22,351 nt of DNA from an uncultured Prevotella sp. (GTDB lineage Bacteria; Bacteroidota; Bacteroidia; Bacteroidales; Bacteroidaceae): assembly GCA_946999045.1 (NCBI GenBank), contig CAMQBR010000028.1, forward strand, positions 1 through 22,351, read 5' to 3'. Positions 14,630 to 22,351 of this stretch are shown in pieces. The stretch's first letter is position 1. Every line of letters starts with the position of its first letter. The translations under genes were made by a program, and so were the position numbers. The notes under the pieces were generated by a model, which saw nothing but the letters and a program-made list of their open reading frames with translations, made no database searches and was not told the DNA's origin.

Positions 14630-15694
14630 TTATAACTGCGTTCTACGATAAAACTTCATATTCTCTTTGGTTAGCAGTTCGATAGGCATATAGTTGATAG
14701 GACTTACTTTCTTTTTTAACACAATAGCTTTGAATAACGTGTCTACACAACAATAGCCTTGCTGGTAGGCATGTTGGGCAATGAGGAAAGATATGCTGCC
14801 TTGTTCTAGACAAACGGCATTTTTATCAACCATATCATAACCCATAATTTGTACCTCTCGTTTATTAAAACGTAACAGATAGTCACCTACAATGTGGGCT
14901 TTTGAACCAAACGTAATGCAATGATGAATGTCTGTATGCTCATTGAAGAATTTGGTAAGGATATTATCATATTCCTTACGCGAGGCACTCATAGGCAGTT
15001 TCATTTCACATATTTCTATTTGGGGATAGTGGTCAACCATGTAATGCCTAAATCCTACCTCTCGGTTAGCCTGTTGCTTGCTGGTTACTCTGCCGTCCAT
15101 AGATCGCTTCATTAGTGCAATTTTCTTTTCTTTGTTGGCTATGAGCATGAGTACTCTTGCTGCAAAATAGCCACTGCGGAAAGAATCTTGCCCGAAGAAA
15201 GATAGCGGATTAAGGTCGGGCATAAATGAGTCGAGCATAACAAATGGTATTTGTTGCGCATGTAGCTTATCTGTAAATTGTCTGGTTAAGTCGAGTGTAG
15301 AAGGAACAACTACAACGCCATCAGGATTTTCGGCTAAGCATTGAACTGATATTTTATTGTAAGATTCTTCATCAAATCGCTCATAATACAATATTTTTGT
15401 CTCAATATGGAAGTCGCGCCTAGTTTCAATAGCTTTCTTTGCTCCTTCTTCTATCTCCTCCCAATAAGCTTCCGATTCGTGTTTAGGGATAACTAAATAA
15501 AAAATATAAGATTTGTTGTAAGCTAACGCACTGGCATAAACATTAGGCTGATAGTTCATTTCAGCAAGAGCTTTTTCTATCTTTTCTCGGGCTGGTTTCG
15601 ACACATTTGGTCGGTTGTGTAGAACTCTATCAACAGTCCCTACAGATACACCTGCTCGCTCTGCAATGTCTTTGATTCTAATTTTTTCCGTCAT
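14630..15694 (-). CDS. LacI-family transcriptional regulator with periplasmic-binding-like sensor
   Basis: The 354-aa protein begins with a LacI helix-turn-helix (IRIKDIAERAGVSVGTVDRVL, about 5-25) and the hinge region ALAEMNYQPNVYASALA. The rest is a sugar-binding-protein-like domain: FYLVIPKHESEAYWEEIEEGA, then PDGVVVVPSTLD, DSFMPDLNPLSFFGQDSFRSGYFAARVL and QIMGYDMVDKNA. The ligand is not known; the family usually binds sugars or nucleosides and releases DNA when the ligand binds. It is the first gene of a pair with the antiporter, with a promoter box directly upstream and a small palindrome beside it, compatible with autoregulation. No sugar-metabolism genes flank it, which is unusual for a LacI regulator. 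Confidence 0.9.
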   Translation of the reverse strand: MTEKIRIKDIAERAGVSVGTVDRVLHNRPNVSKPAREKIEKALAEMNYQPNVYASALAYNKSYIFYLVIPKHESEAYWEEIEEGAKKAIETRRDFHIETKILYYERFDEESYNKISVQCLAENPDGVVVVPSTLDLTRQFTDKLHAQQIPFVMLDSFMPDLNPLSFFGQDSFRSGYFAARVLMLIANKEKKIALMKRSMDGRVTSKQQANREVGFRHYMVDHYPQIEICEMKLPMSASRKEYDNILTKFFNEHTDIHHCITFGSKAHIVGDYLLRFNKREVQIMGYDMVDKNAVCLEQGSISFLIAQHAYQQGYCCVDTLFKAIVLKKKVSPINYMPIELLTKENMKFYRRTQL

Positions 15695-15716
15695 ACAAGT
15701 CTAAAAATAAGTGCTA

Positions 15717-15748
15717 CAAAATTACAAATAAAACTTGTATTGTGTAAA
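15717..15748 (-). promoter_or_regulatory. Promoter-like boxes upstream of the LacI-type gene
   Basis: Minus-strand TAATTTTG (15724 to 15717) matches the -7 box. Twenty bases upstream TTTA (15748 to 15745) approximates the -33 box. The predicted start near 15709 leaves a 15-base leader. Confidence 0.6.
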
Positions 15749-15755
15749 AAACACA
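15741..15755. promoter_or_regulatory. Palindrome overlapping the LacI promoter, candidate operator
   Basis: TGTGT-AAAAA-ACACA is a perfect 5-bp inverted repeat over the -33 region. A similar TGTTTTACACAAA motif (its reverse complement contains TTTGTGTAAAACA) lies at about 15795-15807, across the ABC-F stop codon. The position suits autoregulation by the LacI-type protein, but typical LacI operators have a central CG, which is absent here. Confidence 0.3.
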
Positions 15756-15797
15756 GTTTATATTTTTTGTGTGTTACTCATATCTTGATTATATGTT

Positions 15798-17573
15798 TTA
15801 CACAAATTCAGATAATTCTAACCATCTCATGCTTTTTTCATCCACTTTCTCCTTGAGCTTAGGCAGCAAGCTACTCTTTTCGGTAAGCTTATCTACTGAG
15901 AGAGAACCGCTGCATAACTCGTTTTCAATAGTTTTGATATTCTGCTCTAATTGTGCTATTTCTTTTTCTAACTGTTCAAATTCGCACTTTTCTTTGTACG
16001 AAAGTTTTTTCTTTTTTTGCGTATGATGTTCCTTTACTAGAGCGTTTTCTTTCTTCTTTTCAGTTTTTTTTGTTTGCGATTGTAAGCTGCTCCACTCTCT
16101 AAACTGGGTGTAATTGCCAGGGAAATCTTGTATCTCCCCTTTGCCTTTGAATACTAAGATGTGGTCTACGACCTTGTCCATGAAGTATCTATCGTGGCTG
16201 ATAACGATGACACAACCAAGGAAATCTTGCAAATATGCTTCTAATACCTGCAAAGTTTGTATGTCTAAGTCGTTGGTAGGCTCATCAAGAATTAAGAAAT
16301 TTGGGTTGTGCATGAGCACGGTACACAAGTATAATTTTCTTAATTCGCCACCGCTGAGCTTGTAAACATAGCTGTGTTGTTGTTCGGGTGAGAACATAAA
16401 GTACTGCAAAAACTGTGATGCCGACAGAGTCTTTCCATTACCTAAGTTGATGTTATCGGCTATATTGGTTACCACATCAATTACTTTTTGCTCCTTATCA
16501 AACAGCAATCCCTCTTGTGAAAAGTAGCCAAACCTAACCGTTTCGCCTATATCAAACTTGCCAGCATTAGGTTCAACCAATCCCATAAGCATTTTTATAA
16601 AAGTAGATTTACCCGTACCATTGTTGCCAATGATGCCGAGCTTCTCGAATCGGGCAAAGTTATAATAAAAGTCTTTCAAGATGATTTTATCGCCAAAAGC
16701 TTTAGAAACGTATTGGCACTCAAATATTTTAGAACCAATATATACTTTTTTAGTTTTCAGGCGAACTTGTCGTTCTTCTACTTTTTGCTTAGCTATCTTC
16801 TCCAATTCGTAGAAGGCATCTTCACGATACCGGGCTTTGTGTCCACGTGCTTGTGGCATACGTCTCATCCATTCCAACTCTTTGCGATACAAATTATTAG
16901 CTCTTGCCACTTCGGATCGCATATTATCAATGCGCTCTTGTCGCTTCTCTAAGTAATAACTGTAATTACCTTTGTATGAATAGATATTGTGATTGTCGAG
17001 TTCTAAGATGGAATTGCAAACTTTGTTCAAGAAAAAACGGTCGTGCGTTACCATTAATAAGGTCTTGTTTCCTCTTGACAAATAACCTTCTAACCATTCT
17101 ACCATTTGCAAATCCAAGTGGTTAGTTGGCTCATCAAGGATAAACATATCAGGTTCAGTGATGAGCACATTAGCCAAAGCTACACGCTTTTGCTGCCCAC
17201 CACTCAACTGTCCCATAGGTTGGTTGAGGTCTGTTATTCTTAATTGTGTAAGTATTTGTTTAGCTTTTAAAATTTTATCTGGGTTTCCATGATGATTGAA
17301 ACAAGCATCAAGAACAGATTCCTGTGGATCAAATTGAGACTTTTGTTCCAAGTAACCAATTTTTAAATCGTTCTTAAAGATAATACTTCCTTCGTCTTTT
17401 CCCTCTTTACCAGTAATAACAGAGAGTAGGGTAGACTTGCCTGTTCCATTCTGTGCAATCAATCCTATACGCTGTCCTTCTGCAACAGAGAATGAGATAT
17501 GAGAGAAAAGCAATAAGTCGCCAAATGATTTTGTGAGGTTTTGTACGTCTAAATATGGTATCTGTGTAGCCAT
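15798..17573 (-). CDS. ABC-F family ATPase, Uup-like
   Basis: The 591-aa cytoplasmic protein has two ABC domains and no membrane segments. Domain 1 has Walker A AQNGTGKST (40-48), signature LSGGQ (123-127) and Walker B ILDEPTNHLD (145-154). Domain 2 has GNNGTGKST (316-324), LSGGE and ILDEPTNDLD. The linker of about 80 residues between them (about 210-275, with RRMPQARGHKARYREDAFYELEKI) and a C-terminal lysine-rich coiled coil (about 530-590) point to the Uup subgroup, which acts on ribosomes and influences transposon precise excision; antibiotic-resistance ABC-F proteins look similar but usually lack such a tail. The start codon overlaps the stop of engB by one base (TAATG), implying translational coupling. 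Confidence 0.9.
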   Translation of the reverse strand: MATQIPYLDVQNLTKSFGDLLLFSHISFSVAEGQRIGLIAQNGTGKSTLLSVITGKEGKDEGSIIFKNDLKIGYLEQKSQFDPQESVLDACFNHHGNPDKILKAKQILTQLRITDLNQPMGQLSGGQQKRVALANVLITEPDMFILDEPTNHLDLQMVEWLEGYLSRGNKTLLMVTHDRFFLNKVCNSILELDNHNIYSYKGNYSYYLEKRQERIDNMRSEVARANNLYRKELEWMRRMPQARGHKARYREDAFYELEKIAKQKVEERQVRLKTKKVYIGSKIFECQYVSKAFGDKIILKDFYYNFARFEKLGIIGNNGTGKSTFIKMLMGLVEPNAGKFDIGETVRFGYFSQEGLLFDKEQKVIDVVTNIADNINLGNGKTLSASQFLQYFMFSPEQQHSYVYKLSGGELRKLYLCTVLMHNPNFLILDEPTNDLDIQTLQVLEAYLQDFLGCVIVISHDRYFMDKVVDHILVFKGKGEIQDFPGNYTQFREWSSLQSQTKKTEKKKENALVKEHHTQKKKKLSYKEKCEFEQLEKEIAQLEQNIKTIENELCSGSLSVDKLTEKSSLLPKLKEKVDEKSMRWLELSEFV

Positions 17574-18175
17574 TAGTCTTTGAGTGATTGATTAATTTGA
17601 TCAATATAATCTAACAGTTCTTCACGTCCTGTTCGCTTTTCAGAACTGGTAATAAAGTATGGAGGAAGCTCTTCCCATACATCTTTTAATTGTTCCAGCC
17701 ACTTTTTTGCATTAGCTTTAGCCTTGAGAGTATTCAACTTATCGGCTTTGGTAAAAACAATGGTAAAGGGAACTTGGTTTTCTCCTAACCAATCTATAAA
17801 CTCTCTATCTATTTTTTGCTGCTCATGTCGAACGTCAATCAGTACAAACACGTTGACTAATTGCTTGCGATGCAAGATATAAGAGCTAATCATTTTTTGG
17901 ATTTCGTCCTTTATTTTCTTTGAACGTTTGGCGAAACCATAGCCAGGAAGGTCTACCAAATACCATTCATCGTTAATAAAAAAGTGATTGATGAGTAATG
18001 TTTTACCAGGTGTAGCCGACGTTTTAGCTAACCCCTTATGGTTGCAAAGCATATTAATAAGGCTAGATTTTCCAACATTCGATCTGCCTATAAATGCGTA
18101 TTCTATTTTGTTATCTTGTGGACATTTGCTCAGTGTAGGAGCAGAGAGTACAAATTCCGCCTTCTTTATTTCCAT
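17573..18175 (-). CDS. engB: Ribosome biogenesis GTP-binding protein EngB (YihA/YsxC)
   Basis: The 200-aa GTPase has GRSNVGKSS (30-38, G1), TPGKT (55-59, G2), DLPGYG (75-80, G3), TKAD (142-145, G4) and TSSEK (176-180, G5), all in the right order and spacing. EngB/YsxC helps assemble the large ribosomal subunit and is usually essential. The size is normal for the family (190-210 aa). It is followed by the ABC-F gene with a one-base overlap, and together they form a plausible ribosome-linked pair. The upstream gap contains repeat copy B, separating it from mnmE; no clear TAnnTTTG box precedes engB, so its promoter is undetermined. Confidence 0.95.
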   Translation of the reverse strand: MEIKKAEFVLSAPTLSKCPQDNKIEYAFIGRSNVGKSSLINMLCNHKGLAKTSATPGKTLLINHFFINDEWYLVDLPGYGFAKRSKKIKDEIQKMISSYILHRKQLVNVFVLIDVRHEQQKIDREFIDWLGENQVPFTIVFTKADKLNTLKAKANAKKWLEQLKDVWEELPPYFITSSEKRTGREELLDYIDQINQSLKD

Positions 18176-18230
18176 GTTTCAGTATTTATATGTGATGTAA
18201 ATATGTTTGCAATCTTTTACTTCTATATGC

Positions 18231-18420
18231 TTAAGGCAGGTTCTATAAATTAGCTTTGTTAGATTTTTAACTTATTTTTGAGCCCAAAACAATGCAAGCC
18301 GAATACAATCAAACTCGTTTGAATTGTTGAGTTGTAGCCTGTTTTCTATAAAAAGATAACAAAACGTATTTCATAAAAATTATTTACAAAATACGGTGTA
18401 ATTTATGAAACTGGCCTTAA
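18231..18420 (-). repeat. MITE-like repeat, copy B (inverted relative to copy A)
   Basis: TTAAGGCAGGTTCTATAAATTA (18231-18252) and the reverse complement of the right end (18399-18420, which reads TTAAGGCCAGTTTCATAAATTA) match at most positions, giving terminal inverted repeats of about 22 bases. The interior matches copy A (for example GTTTGAATTGTTGAG at 18317-18331) but lacks the extra palindromic module. It fills the gap between mnmE and engB, starting 55 bases before the engB ATG, and carries no gene. Confidence 0.8.
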
Positions 18421-18427
18421 AGGATAG

Positions 18428-19864
18428 TTACTTTCCGATGCAGAAATGTTTAAAGATATTGTGAAGCACCTCATTTGTGGTGATAAGTCCTCCTGTAATT
18501 TCTGCTAATTGTTCAAGGCACATATGAAGTTCTTCGCTGAGTAAATCGCCTGAAAGATTGAGATTTAATCCTTCTATAATGCGAGAAATACTTTTGTGCG
18601 AACGCAACAGAGCATCGTAATGACGGGCACTCGTTACGATAACATCGTTTTCGGTTATCTCTGGTACATTGGCTGCTTTGTATAATTCGGTTTCTAATAG
18701 GGTGATATTTGTACCACATTTGGCTGAAATATAAAGCGTTGTGATGGGCAATGGAAGAATGTTAGATATGATTGCGGTTTGATTTTCATCATTTGCTAAA
18801 TCAATTTTATTGTAAACAGCAATGATTTTCTTAACACCAATGTGTGATAAAATATCATTAACATCCTCTTTTGTAGGAACTTTGTCCATGACCCATAGCA
18901 CAATTTTTGCTTCTTTTATTTTTTGATACGTACGCTCAATGCCAAGATTTTCTATCTCATCGCTTGTTTTTCTAATGCCAGCTGTATCAATAAATCTAAA
19001 GGTAATTCCGTTTATCTCGGTGGTATCTTCAATAATATCGCGCGTGGTGCCATGGATTTTGCTCACAATGGCTTTATCTTCGTGTAACAATTGGTTGAGC
19101 AAGGTACTTTTTCCAACGTTCGTCTTTCCTACTATTGCTGTAGCAATACCTTGTTTTATTGCTGTTCCTGTCTCGAATGAGTGGGCGAGGGTAGTAATTC
19201 TTTTGTCTATCTTTGTTGCCAATGCTAGTAATTCTCCCCTGTTAGCAAACTCCAATTCCTCGTGATCACTGAAGTCTAACTCAAGCTCTACCAGTGATGT
19301 CATCTTCAATAATTCATTACGAAGTGTAGACAATTCATTGGAGAAATTACCTTTTAGCTGACTCATGGCTGCATGATGCGAAGCCTTGTTGGTAGATGCT
19401 ATTAAATCAGCAACAGCTTCAGCCTGACTTAAGTCCATTTTTCCGTTGAGGAAAGCACGCTGGGTGTATTCTCCTGGTTGAGCTTGTCGGCATCCAACCT
19501 TAATTAATAATTCTAAGATAGAACGTAGAATGTAATGCGAGCCATGGCAAGATATTTCTACCAAATCTTCGCCTGTGTAAGAATGTGGCGATCTGAAAAC
19601 AGATATGAGCACATCATCTATTATTTCTTGTTGCTTGTTTTTGATGTATCCATAATGCAAGGTTTGAGCTTTGGCAGCACATAACTTCTTGTTTGTGGAC
19701 GAATAAAAAACTTTGTCTGTCAGTTCAATAGCTCTGCAACCTGATATACGAATAATGCCTATAGCACCACCCGAAGGTGTTGCTAAGGCGCAAATAGTAT
19801 CTTCTTGATGGGTTATTATATCGTTTTTTACTTTTATTTGATTTGTTTGTTGCATTAGTGACAT
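18428..19864 (-). CDS. mnmE: tRNA modification GTPase MnmE (TrmE)
   Basis: The 478-aa protein has an N-terminal tetrahydrofolate-binding domain (DTICALATPSGGAIGIIRISG, about 22-42), a helical domain, and an inserted G domain with GKTNVGKST (246-254), GTTRD (272-276), DTAG (293-296) and NKID (352-355). It ends in CIGK (475-478), the C-x-G-K tail needed for the modification. With MnmG it installs the 5-carboxymethylaminomethyl group on U34 of certain tRNAs. The ATG at 19862-19864 adds some 20 residues before the conserved region; the in-frame ATG at 19853-19855 is an alternative. It is the last gene of the operon, 14 bases after the nucleoside phosphorylase stop. Confidence 0.96.
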   Translation of the reverse strand: MSLMQQTNQIKVKNDIITHQEDTICALATPSGGAIGIIRISGCRAIELTDKVFYSSTNKKLCAAKAQTLHYGYIKNKQQEIIDDVLISVFRSPHSYTGEDLVEISCHGSHYILRSILELLIKVGCRQAQPGEYTQRAFLNGKMDLSQAEAVADLIASTNKASHHAAMSQLKGNFSNELSTLRNELLKMTSLVELELDFSDHEELEFANRGELLALATKIDKRITTLAHSFETGTAIKQGIATAIVGKTNVGKSTLLNQLLHEDKAIVSKIHGTTRDIIEDTTEINGITFRFIDTAGIRKTSDEIENLGIERTYQKIKEAKIVLWVMDKVPTKEDVNDILSHIGVKKIIAVYNKIDLANDENQTAIISNILPLPITTLYISAKCGTNITLLETELYKAANVPEITENDVIVTSARHYDALLRSHKSISRIIEGLNLNLSGDLLSEELHMCLEQLAEITGGLITTNEVLHNIFKHFCIGK

Positions 19865-19878
19865 TCTATTTTTTTCTA

Positions 19879-20754
19879 TTAAATTCTGTCGAGAACTATT
19901 TTTATTAAGCCATCAATAGAATTTTTATATTCTATATAAGCCTTTAACGCACGTCTGTTAGCTATTACCATACAGCAAGTTAAAGCTTTATGTCCCATTA
20001 GTTTTGATAAGCCAGCAAGTGCACTGCTTTCCATTTCAAAGTTGGTAATATGGTAACCATTATATTCGAAGTTTTCTATCTTCTCATTCTGATTTGGGTC
20101 AGCCAAAGGTATACGCAGTACTCTTCCTTGTGGACCAAAGAAACCGCCACATGAAATTGTTACACCACGCACCATATCTTTGTGAGCAATGCGGTTTAAG
20201 ATTTCTCTGTCATTATCAATTACGTATGGCGCACCTTTTTGTTTGTTCCAGCTCATGTGTTTGGTAAATGCTTCCTCAAAAGTTAAATCGCAAACATCAT
20301 TTCGTCCTGCATAATAGTTTAATAATCCGTCAAAACCAATACTCTTTTCACTTGCAATGTAGGTGCCTACTGGTGTAAATTCCTGCAATCCGCCACAAGT
20401 ACCGATGCGAACTAAGGTTAAAGACGTTATCTTTGGCTTTTGATAGCGTGTCTTAAAGTCTATATTAGCCAGTGCATCCAGTTCATTTACCACAATGTCA
20501 ATGTTATCACATCCAATACCTGTGCTTACAACGGTAATGCGTTTACCTTTATAAGTACCAGTAACTGTATTAAATTCGCGGTTTTGTATATTGCATTCTA
20601 TGTTCTCAAAATGTGCAGCAACTGTCTTTACACGTCCAGGATCGCCTACCAATATTACTTTATCAGCAAGTTGTTCGGGCTTTACATGTAAGTGAAAAAT
20701 GCTACCATCATTATTGATAATAAGTTCTGATTCAGCAAAATATCTTTTTTCCAT
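19879..20754 (-). CDS. Nucleoside phosphorylase (uridine/purine phosphorylase family)
   Basis: The 291-aa cytoplasmic protein has the PNP/UDP phosphorylase core: VGDPGRV (36-42) for phosphate binding, STGIGCDN (77-84), RIGTCGG (116-122) and FEMESSAL (239-246), with Glu/Met/Glu forming the ribose site. This family cleaves a nucleoside with phosphate to give ribose-1-phosphate and the free base. The FEMESSA form and length (about 290) fit uridine phosphorylase-like members better than trimeric or hexameric purine phosphorylase, but the base specificity cannot be fixed by eye. It lies 12 bases after the PD40-like gene and 14 bases before mnmE, so the three genes are likely one transcript. Confidence 0.88.
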   Translation of the reverse strand: MEKRYFAESELIINNDGSIFHLHVKPEQLADKVILVGDPGRVKTVAAHFENIECNIQNREFNTVTGTYKGKRITVVSTGIGCDNIDIVVNELDALANIDFKTRYQKPKITSLTLVRIGTCGGLQEFTPVGTYIASEKSIGFDGLLNYYAGRNDVCDLTFEEAFTKHMSWNKQKGAPYVIDNDREILNRIAHKDMVRGVTISCGGFFGPQGRVLRIPLADPNQNEKIENFEYNGYHITNFEMESSALAGLSKLMGHKALTCCMVIANRRALKAYIEYKNSIDGLIKIVLDRI

Positions 20755-20766
20755 TTGTGTGTTTAT

Positions 20767-21888
20767 TTATTTGGTTAATAATTTGTTTTCTTCGTTTCTT
20801 ATTCCTTTCTCTAAAGTTTTTAGTTTTATATGCTGTTGCATTATATGTAGCTCTGCTTGTAGAATAGCACTTTGCATCTGTTGTTTATCAGCCTTTGTAT
20901 ATTGTTCTCTTAATTGTTTTAAGCTATTTTCATCCTTCTCCACTTTTTCTTGTTTTTCAAGCAGTTGTGTAAATAATAGCTGAGCCTTCTTACTCTTAAA
21001 GTCATCTTTCTTTGTATAAACAACGTTATCGTTAATAGGGAAGAATAGAAGTGATTGGCGATCTGTTTGAAAACGTCGCTTCATCAACTTGTTTAATCGT
21101 TGCATAGCAGCCTTTCTGTCGCCAAAAATCCATGTATCTTTTATGCTTGTTAGCTTAGCGTAAGCTTTTAATTTGCCTTCACTAACAGGACTTGTCTCAA
21201 AATTTTGTCGTTCTTCTGTAGGAACAAAAGTATAGATACAAACTTTATCTTTTGGCTGAAACCTATCACTTACCAACCAACCTAAGTTATAAAGATCATC
21301 GATAGCAATAAGATAATCGTTAGCAGTAGAATTAAAAGGAAATCCGTAATTCTTTGGTTTGTAGAAAGTACCTTTATCTTCATTAAAGTTTGTCATAAAG
21401 ATATCATAGCCACCCATACTCTGTTTGCCTTTAGCTGCAAAGAACAATGTAAGGCCATCTGATAATAAGAAAGGATAGTTGCAATGATCTATATCCTTAT
21501 TTAATTCTGAAAGAAGTTTGGGTTTACTCCAAACACCTCCTAGTAGGTCAGTAGAATAGAGTTGACTACCATAGATGCTATCAGCTTGTGCAAATATTTT
21601 ATGATTAGCCAATTCGTTGGTATAGGTAAAAAATCCATTTTCTTCTGATAATGTTCCAGCCTCTTTGCTCATTGGAATGTGATTGAAAAAGTCATGCTTA
21701 TTAACCACCATACTATCTATGAACATCACTTTTGCTGTACCAGAGAGCATCGTTTCGAAAAGAACATTTTTGTCTGTCTTTTCTATTTTTACGGGAGGGG
21801 CAGCCTTTTTCTTCTTCTCTTTGTTTTGTGCAGTGATATTACCTAAACAAAAGGTAGACATGAGTAAAAGTATAATTATTTGCTTCAT
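20767..21888 (-). CDS. Secreted PD40-like beta-propeller protein with C-terminal coiled coil
   Basis: The 373-aa protein has a signal peptide (hydrophobic 4-16, likely cut near NITA-QN), followed by a Lys-rich segment. The middle contains PD40/WD40-like propeller units, with the repeated DGLTLFFAAKGKQSMGGYDIF and NDYLIAIDDLYNLGWLVSD patterns that recur in Bacteroidetes envelope proteins of the OmpA/PorE style. The C-terminal 75 or so residues form a long charged helix, likely coiled coil. No OmpA peptidoglycan-binding domain is present. It is the first gene of a three-gene unit with nucleoside phosphorylase and mnmE, preceded by a promoter box. The function is unknown, although a periplasmic binding or scaffolding role is plausible. 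Confidence 0.7.
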   Translation of the reverse strand: MKQIIILLLMSTFCLGNITAQNKEKKKKAAPPVKIEKTDKNVLFETMLSGTAKVMFIDSMVVNKHDFFNHIPMSKEAGTLSEENGFFTYTNELANHKIFAQADSIYGSQLYSTDLLGGVWSKPKLLSELNKDIDHCNYPFLLSDGLTLFFAAKGKQSMGGYDIFMTNFNEDKGTFYKPKNYGFPFNSTANDYLIAIDDLYNLGWLVSDRFQPKDKVCIYTFVPTEERQNFETSPVSEGKLKAYAKLTSIKDTWIFGDRKAAMQRLNKLMKRRFQTDRQSLLFFPINDNVVYTKKDDFKSKKAQLLFTQLLEKQEKVEKDENSLKQLREQYTKADKQQMQSAILQAELHIMQQHIKLKTLEKGIRNEENKLLTK

Positions 21889-22216
21889 TCTATTTAATCG
21901 TTTTTACAAAGATACAAATTTGCATTGAAAGTTAGAAAGAAATAGATAAAAAAAATATATACTCTTAATTCCGCTACTTTTAAATTATATGTTTTTATAA
22001 GTTATTGGTTAATAAAAAGTTATTTTTTTGTTGTAAAAACACACGATTTAGTATCGTGTAAAGAAATATAAAATTAAAAGATAATATGTAAGGGTACAAA
22101 TAAAAATCTGGTAGACTTACTCCTTTTATCGGCATATTTTCTATATGAACAGTTAAAAGCGTAATTTATAAAAAAAAATAATTTATAAATATTGCTTTAT
22201 TTTCAGTTAAAATGAT
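21889..22216. other. Gene-free divergent spacer between operon and tRNA
   Basis: The stretch is very AT-rich with no supported reading frame. Its left edge carries the promoter of the minus-strand operon and its right edge the promoter box of the tRNA gene. I see no other structured element in it. Confidence 0.6.
21907..21938 (-). promoter_or_regulatory. Bacteroidetes-type promoter of the PD40 / phosphorylase / mnmE operon
   Basis: Minus-strand TATCTTTG (21914 to 21907) is a perfect -7 box, with TTTC (21938 to 21935) 20 bases upstream as a near-consensus -33 box. The predicted start near 21899 leaves about 11 bases before the ATG. Confidence 0.7.
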
Positions 22217-22224
22217 TACCTTTG
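22217..22224 (+). promoter_or_regulatory. -7 box of the tRNA-Arg gene
   Basis: TACCTTTG (22217-22224) matches TAnnTTTG exactly and ends 12 bases before the tRNA. A weak -33 box TTGC lies at 22192-22195. Confidence 0.55.
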
Positions 22225-22236
22225 CAATCAGTTTAA

Positions 22237-22311
22237 GGTTCCGTAGCTCAGTTGGATTAGAGCAACAGCCTTCTAAGCTGTGGGTCTTGGGTTCGAACCC
22301 CAACGGAATCA
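22237..22311 (+). tRNA. tRNA-Arg, anticodon UCU
   Basis: The 75 bases fold as a full cloverleaf. The acceptor stem is GGTTCCG with CGGAATC (one G-U pair), and the D arm GCTC / GAGC. The anticodon arm ACAGC / GCTGT has loop CTTCTAA, and the T arm TTGGG / CCCAA has loop TTCGAAC. Anticodon TCT at 22272-22274 reads AGA (Arg). The 3' end is A followed by CTT, so CCA is not encoded and must be added by the nucleotidyltransferase. Confidence 0.95.
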
Positions 22312-22351
22312 CTTGAGGAGAGGAAGATATAGTAAGAAATGAAGGCATAAC

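Noticed and set aside
18202..18209. TATGTTTG, a -7 box on the plus strand
   Set aside because: It points into repeat copy B and the 3' end of mnmE, with no gene downstream; probably chance in AT-rich DNA.

Overview
The window looks like a core chromosomal segment from the order Bacteroidales, most likely Prevotella or a close relative. This rests on AT-rich intergenic DNA, several promoter-like TAnnTTTG boxes (the Bacteroidetes -7 consensus) placed just before genes, a long-form pyrophosphate-type phosphofructokinase, DUF187-type GHL10 and zinc-ribbon/TM proteins of Bacteroidetes style, and a tRNA without an encoded CCA end. The assignment comes from protein recognition by eye, with no database search. 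No phage, plasmid, CRISPR array or defence cluster is visible.

Left part (1-2598): a possible C-terminal end of a plus-strand gene (1-72), a repeat element, then a minus-strand run. Read in transcription order, the run is a conserved 90-aa protein, an HX4D acyltransferase, a small unknown protein and a secreted esterase-like alpha/beta hydrolase. Middle plus-strand part (2850-9581): PPi-dependent phosphofructokinase with a strong terminator, a membrane-anchored GH25 muramidase, a 770-bp gene-free stretch, a phosphoglycolate-phosphatase-like HAD enzyme, a structured RNA with its own promoter and terminator, riboflavin synthase, and a secreted GHL10 glycosidase-like protein.

Right part (9730-21888) is entirely minus strand. 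Read from right to left, it holds PD40-like envelope protein / nucleoside phosphorylase / MnmE (12- and 14-bp gaps); EngB / ABC-F protein (start and stop overlap by one base); LacI-type regulator / NhaC-type antiporter (11-bp gap); a degenerate nucleotidyltransferase-like protein; a secreted GH25 muramidase / zinc-ribbon membrane protein (12-bp gap); and a small acidic protein. A tRNA-Arg(UCU) lies at the right edge on the plus strand.

Two things are not explained by ordinary gene annotation. First, the RNA upstream of ribE (about 7140-7375) can be paired by hand into a long, interrupted rod with a large asymmetric bubble. It ends at an intrinsic terminator only 26 bases before the ribE start codon, which fits either a stand-alone 6S-like RNA or an attenuating leader. 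Second, a MITE-like repeat family with ends resembling GGTTCTATAAATTA occurs four times: two long copies (65-330 and, inverted, 18231-18420), one diverged copy (5926-6102) and one 48-bp remnant (6998-7045). Two copies carry an extra palindromic module that the others lack. No transposase for it is present here.
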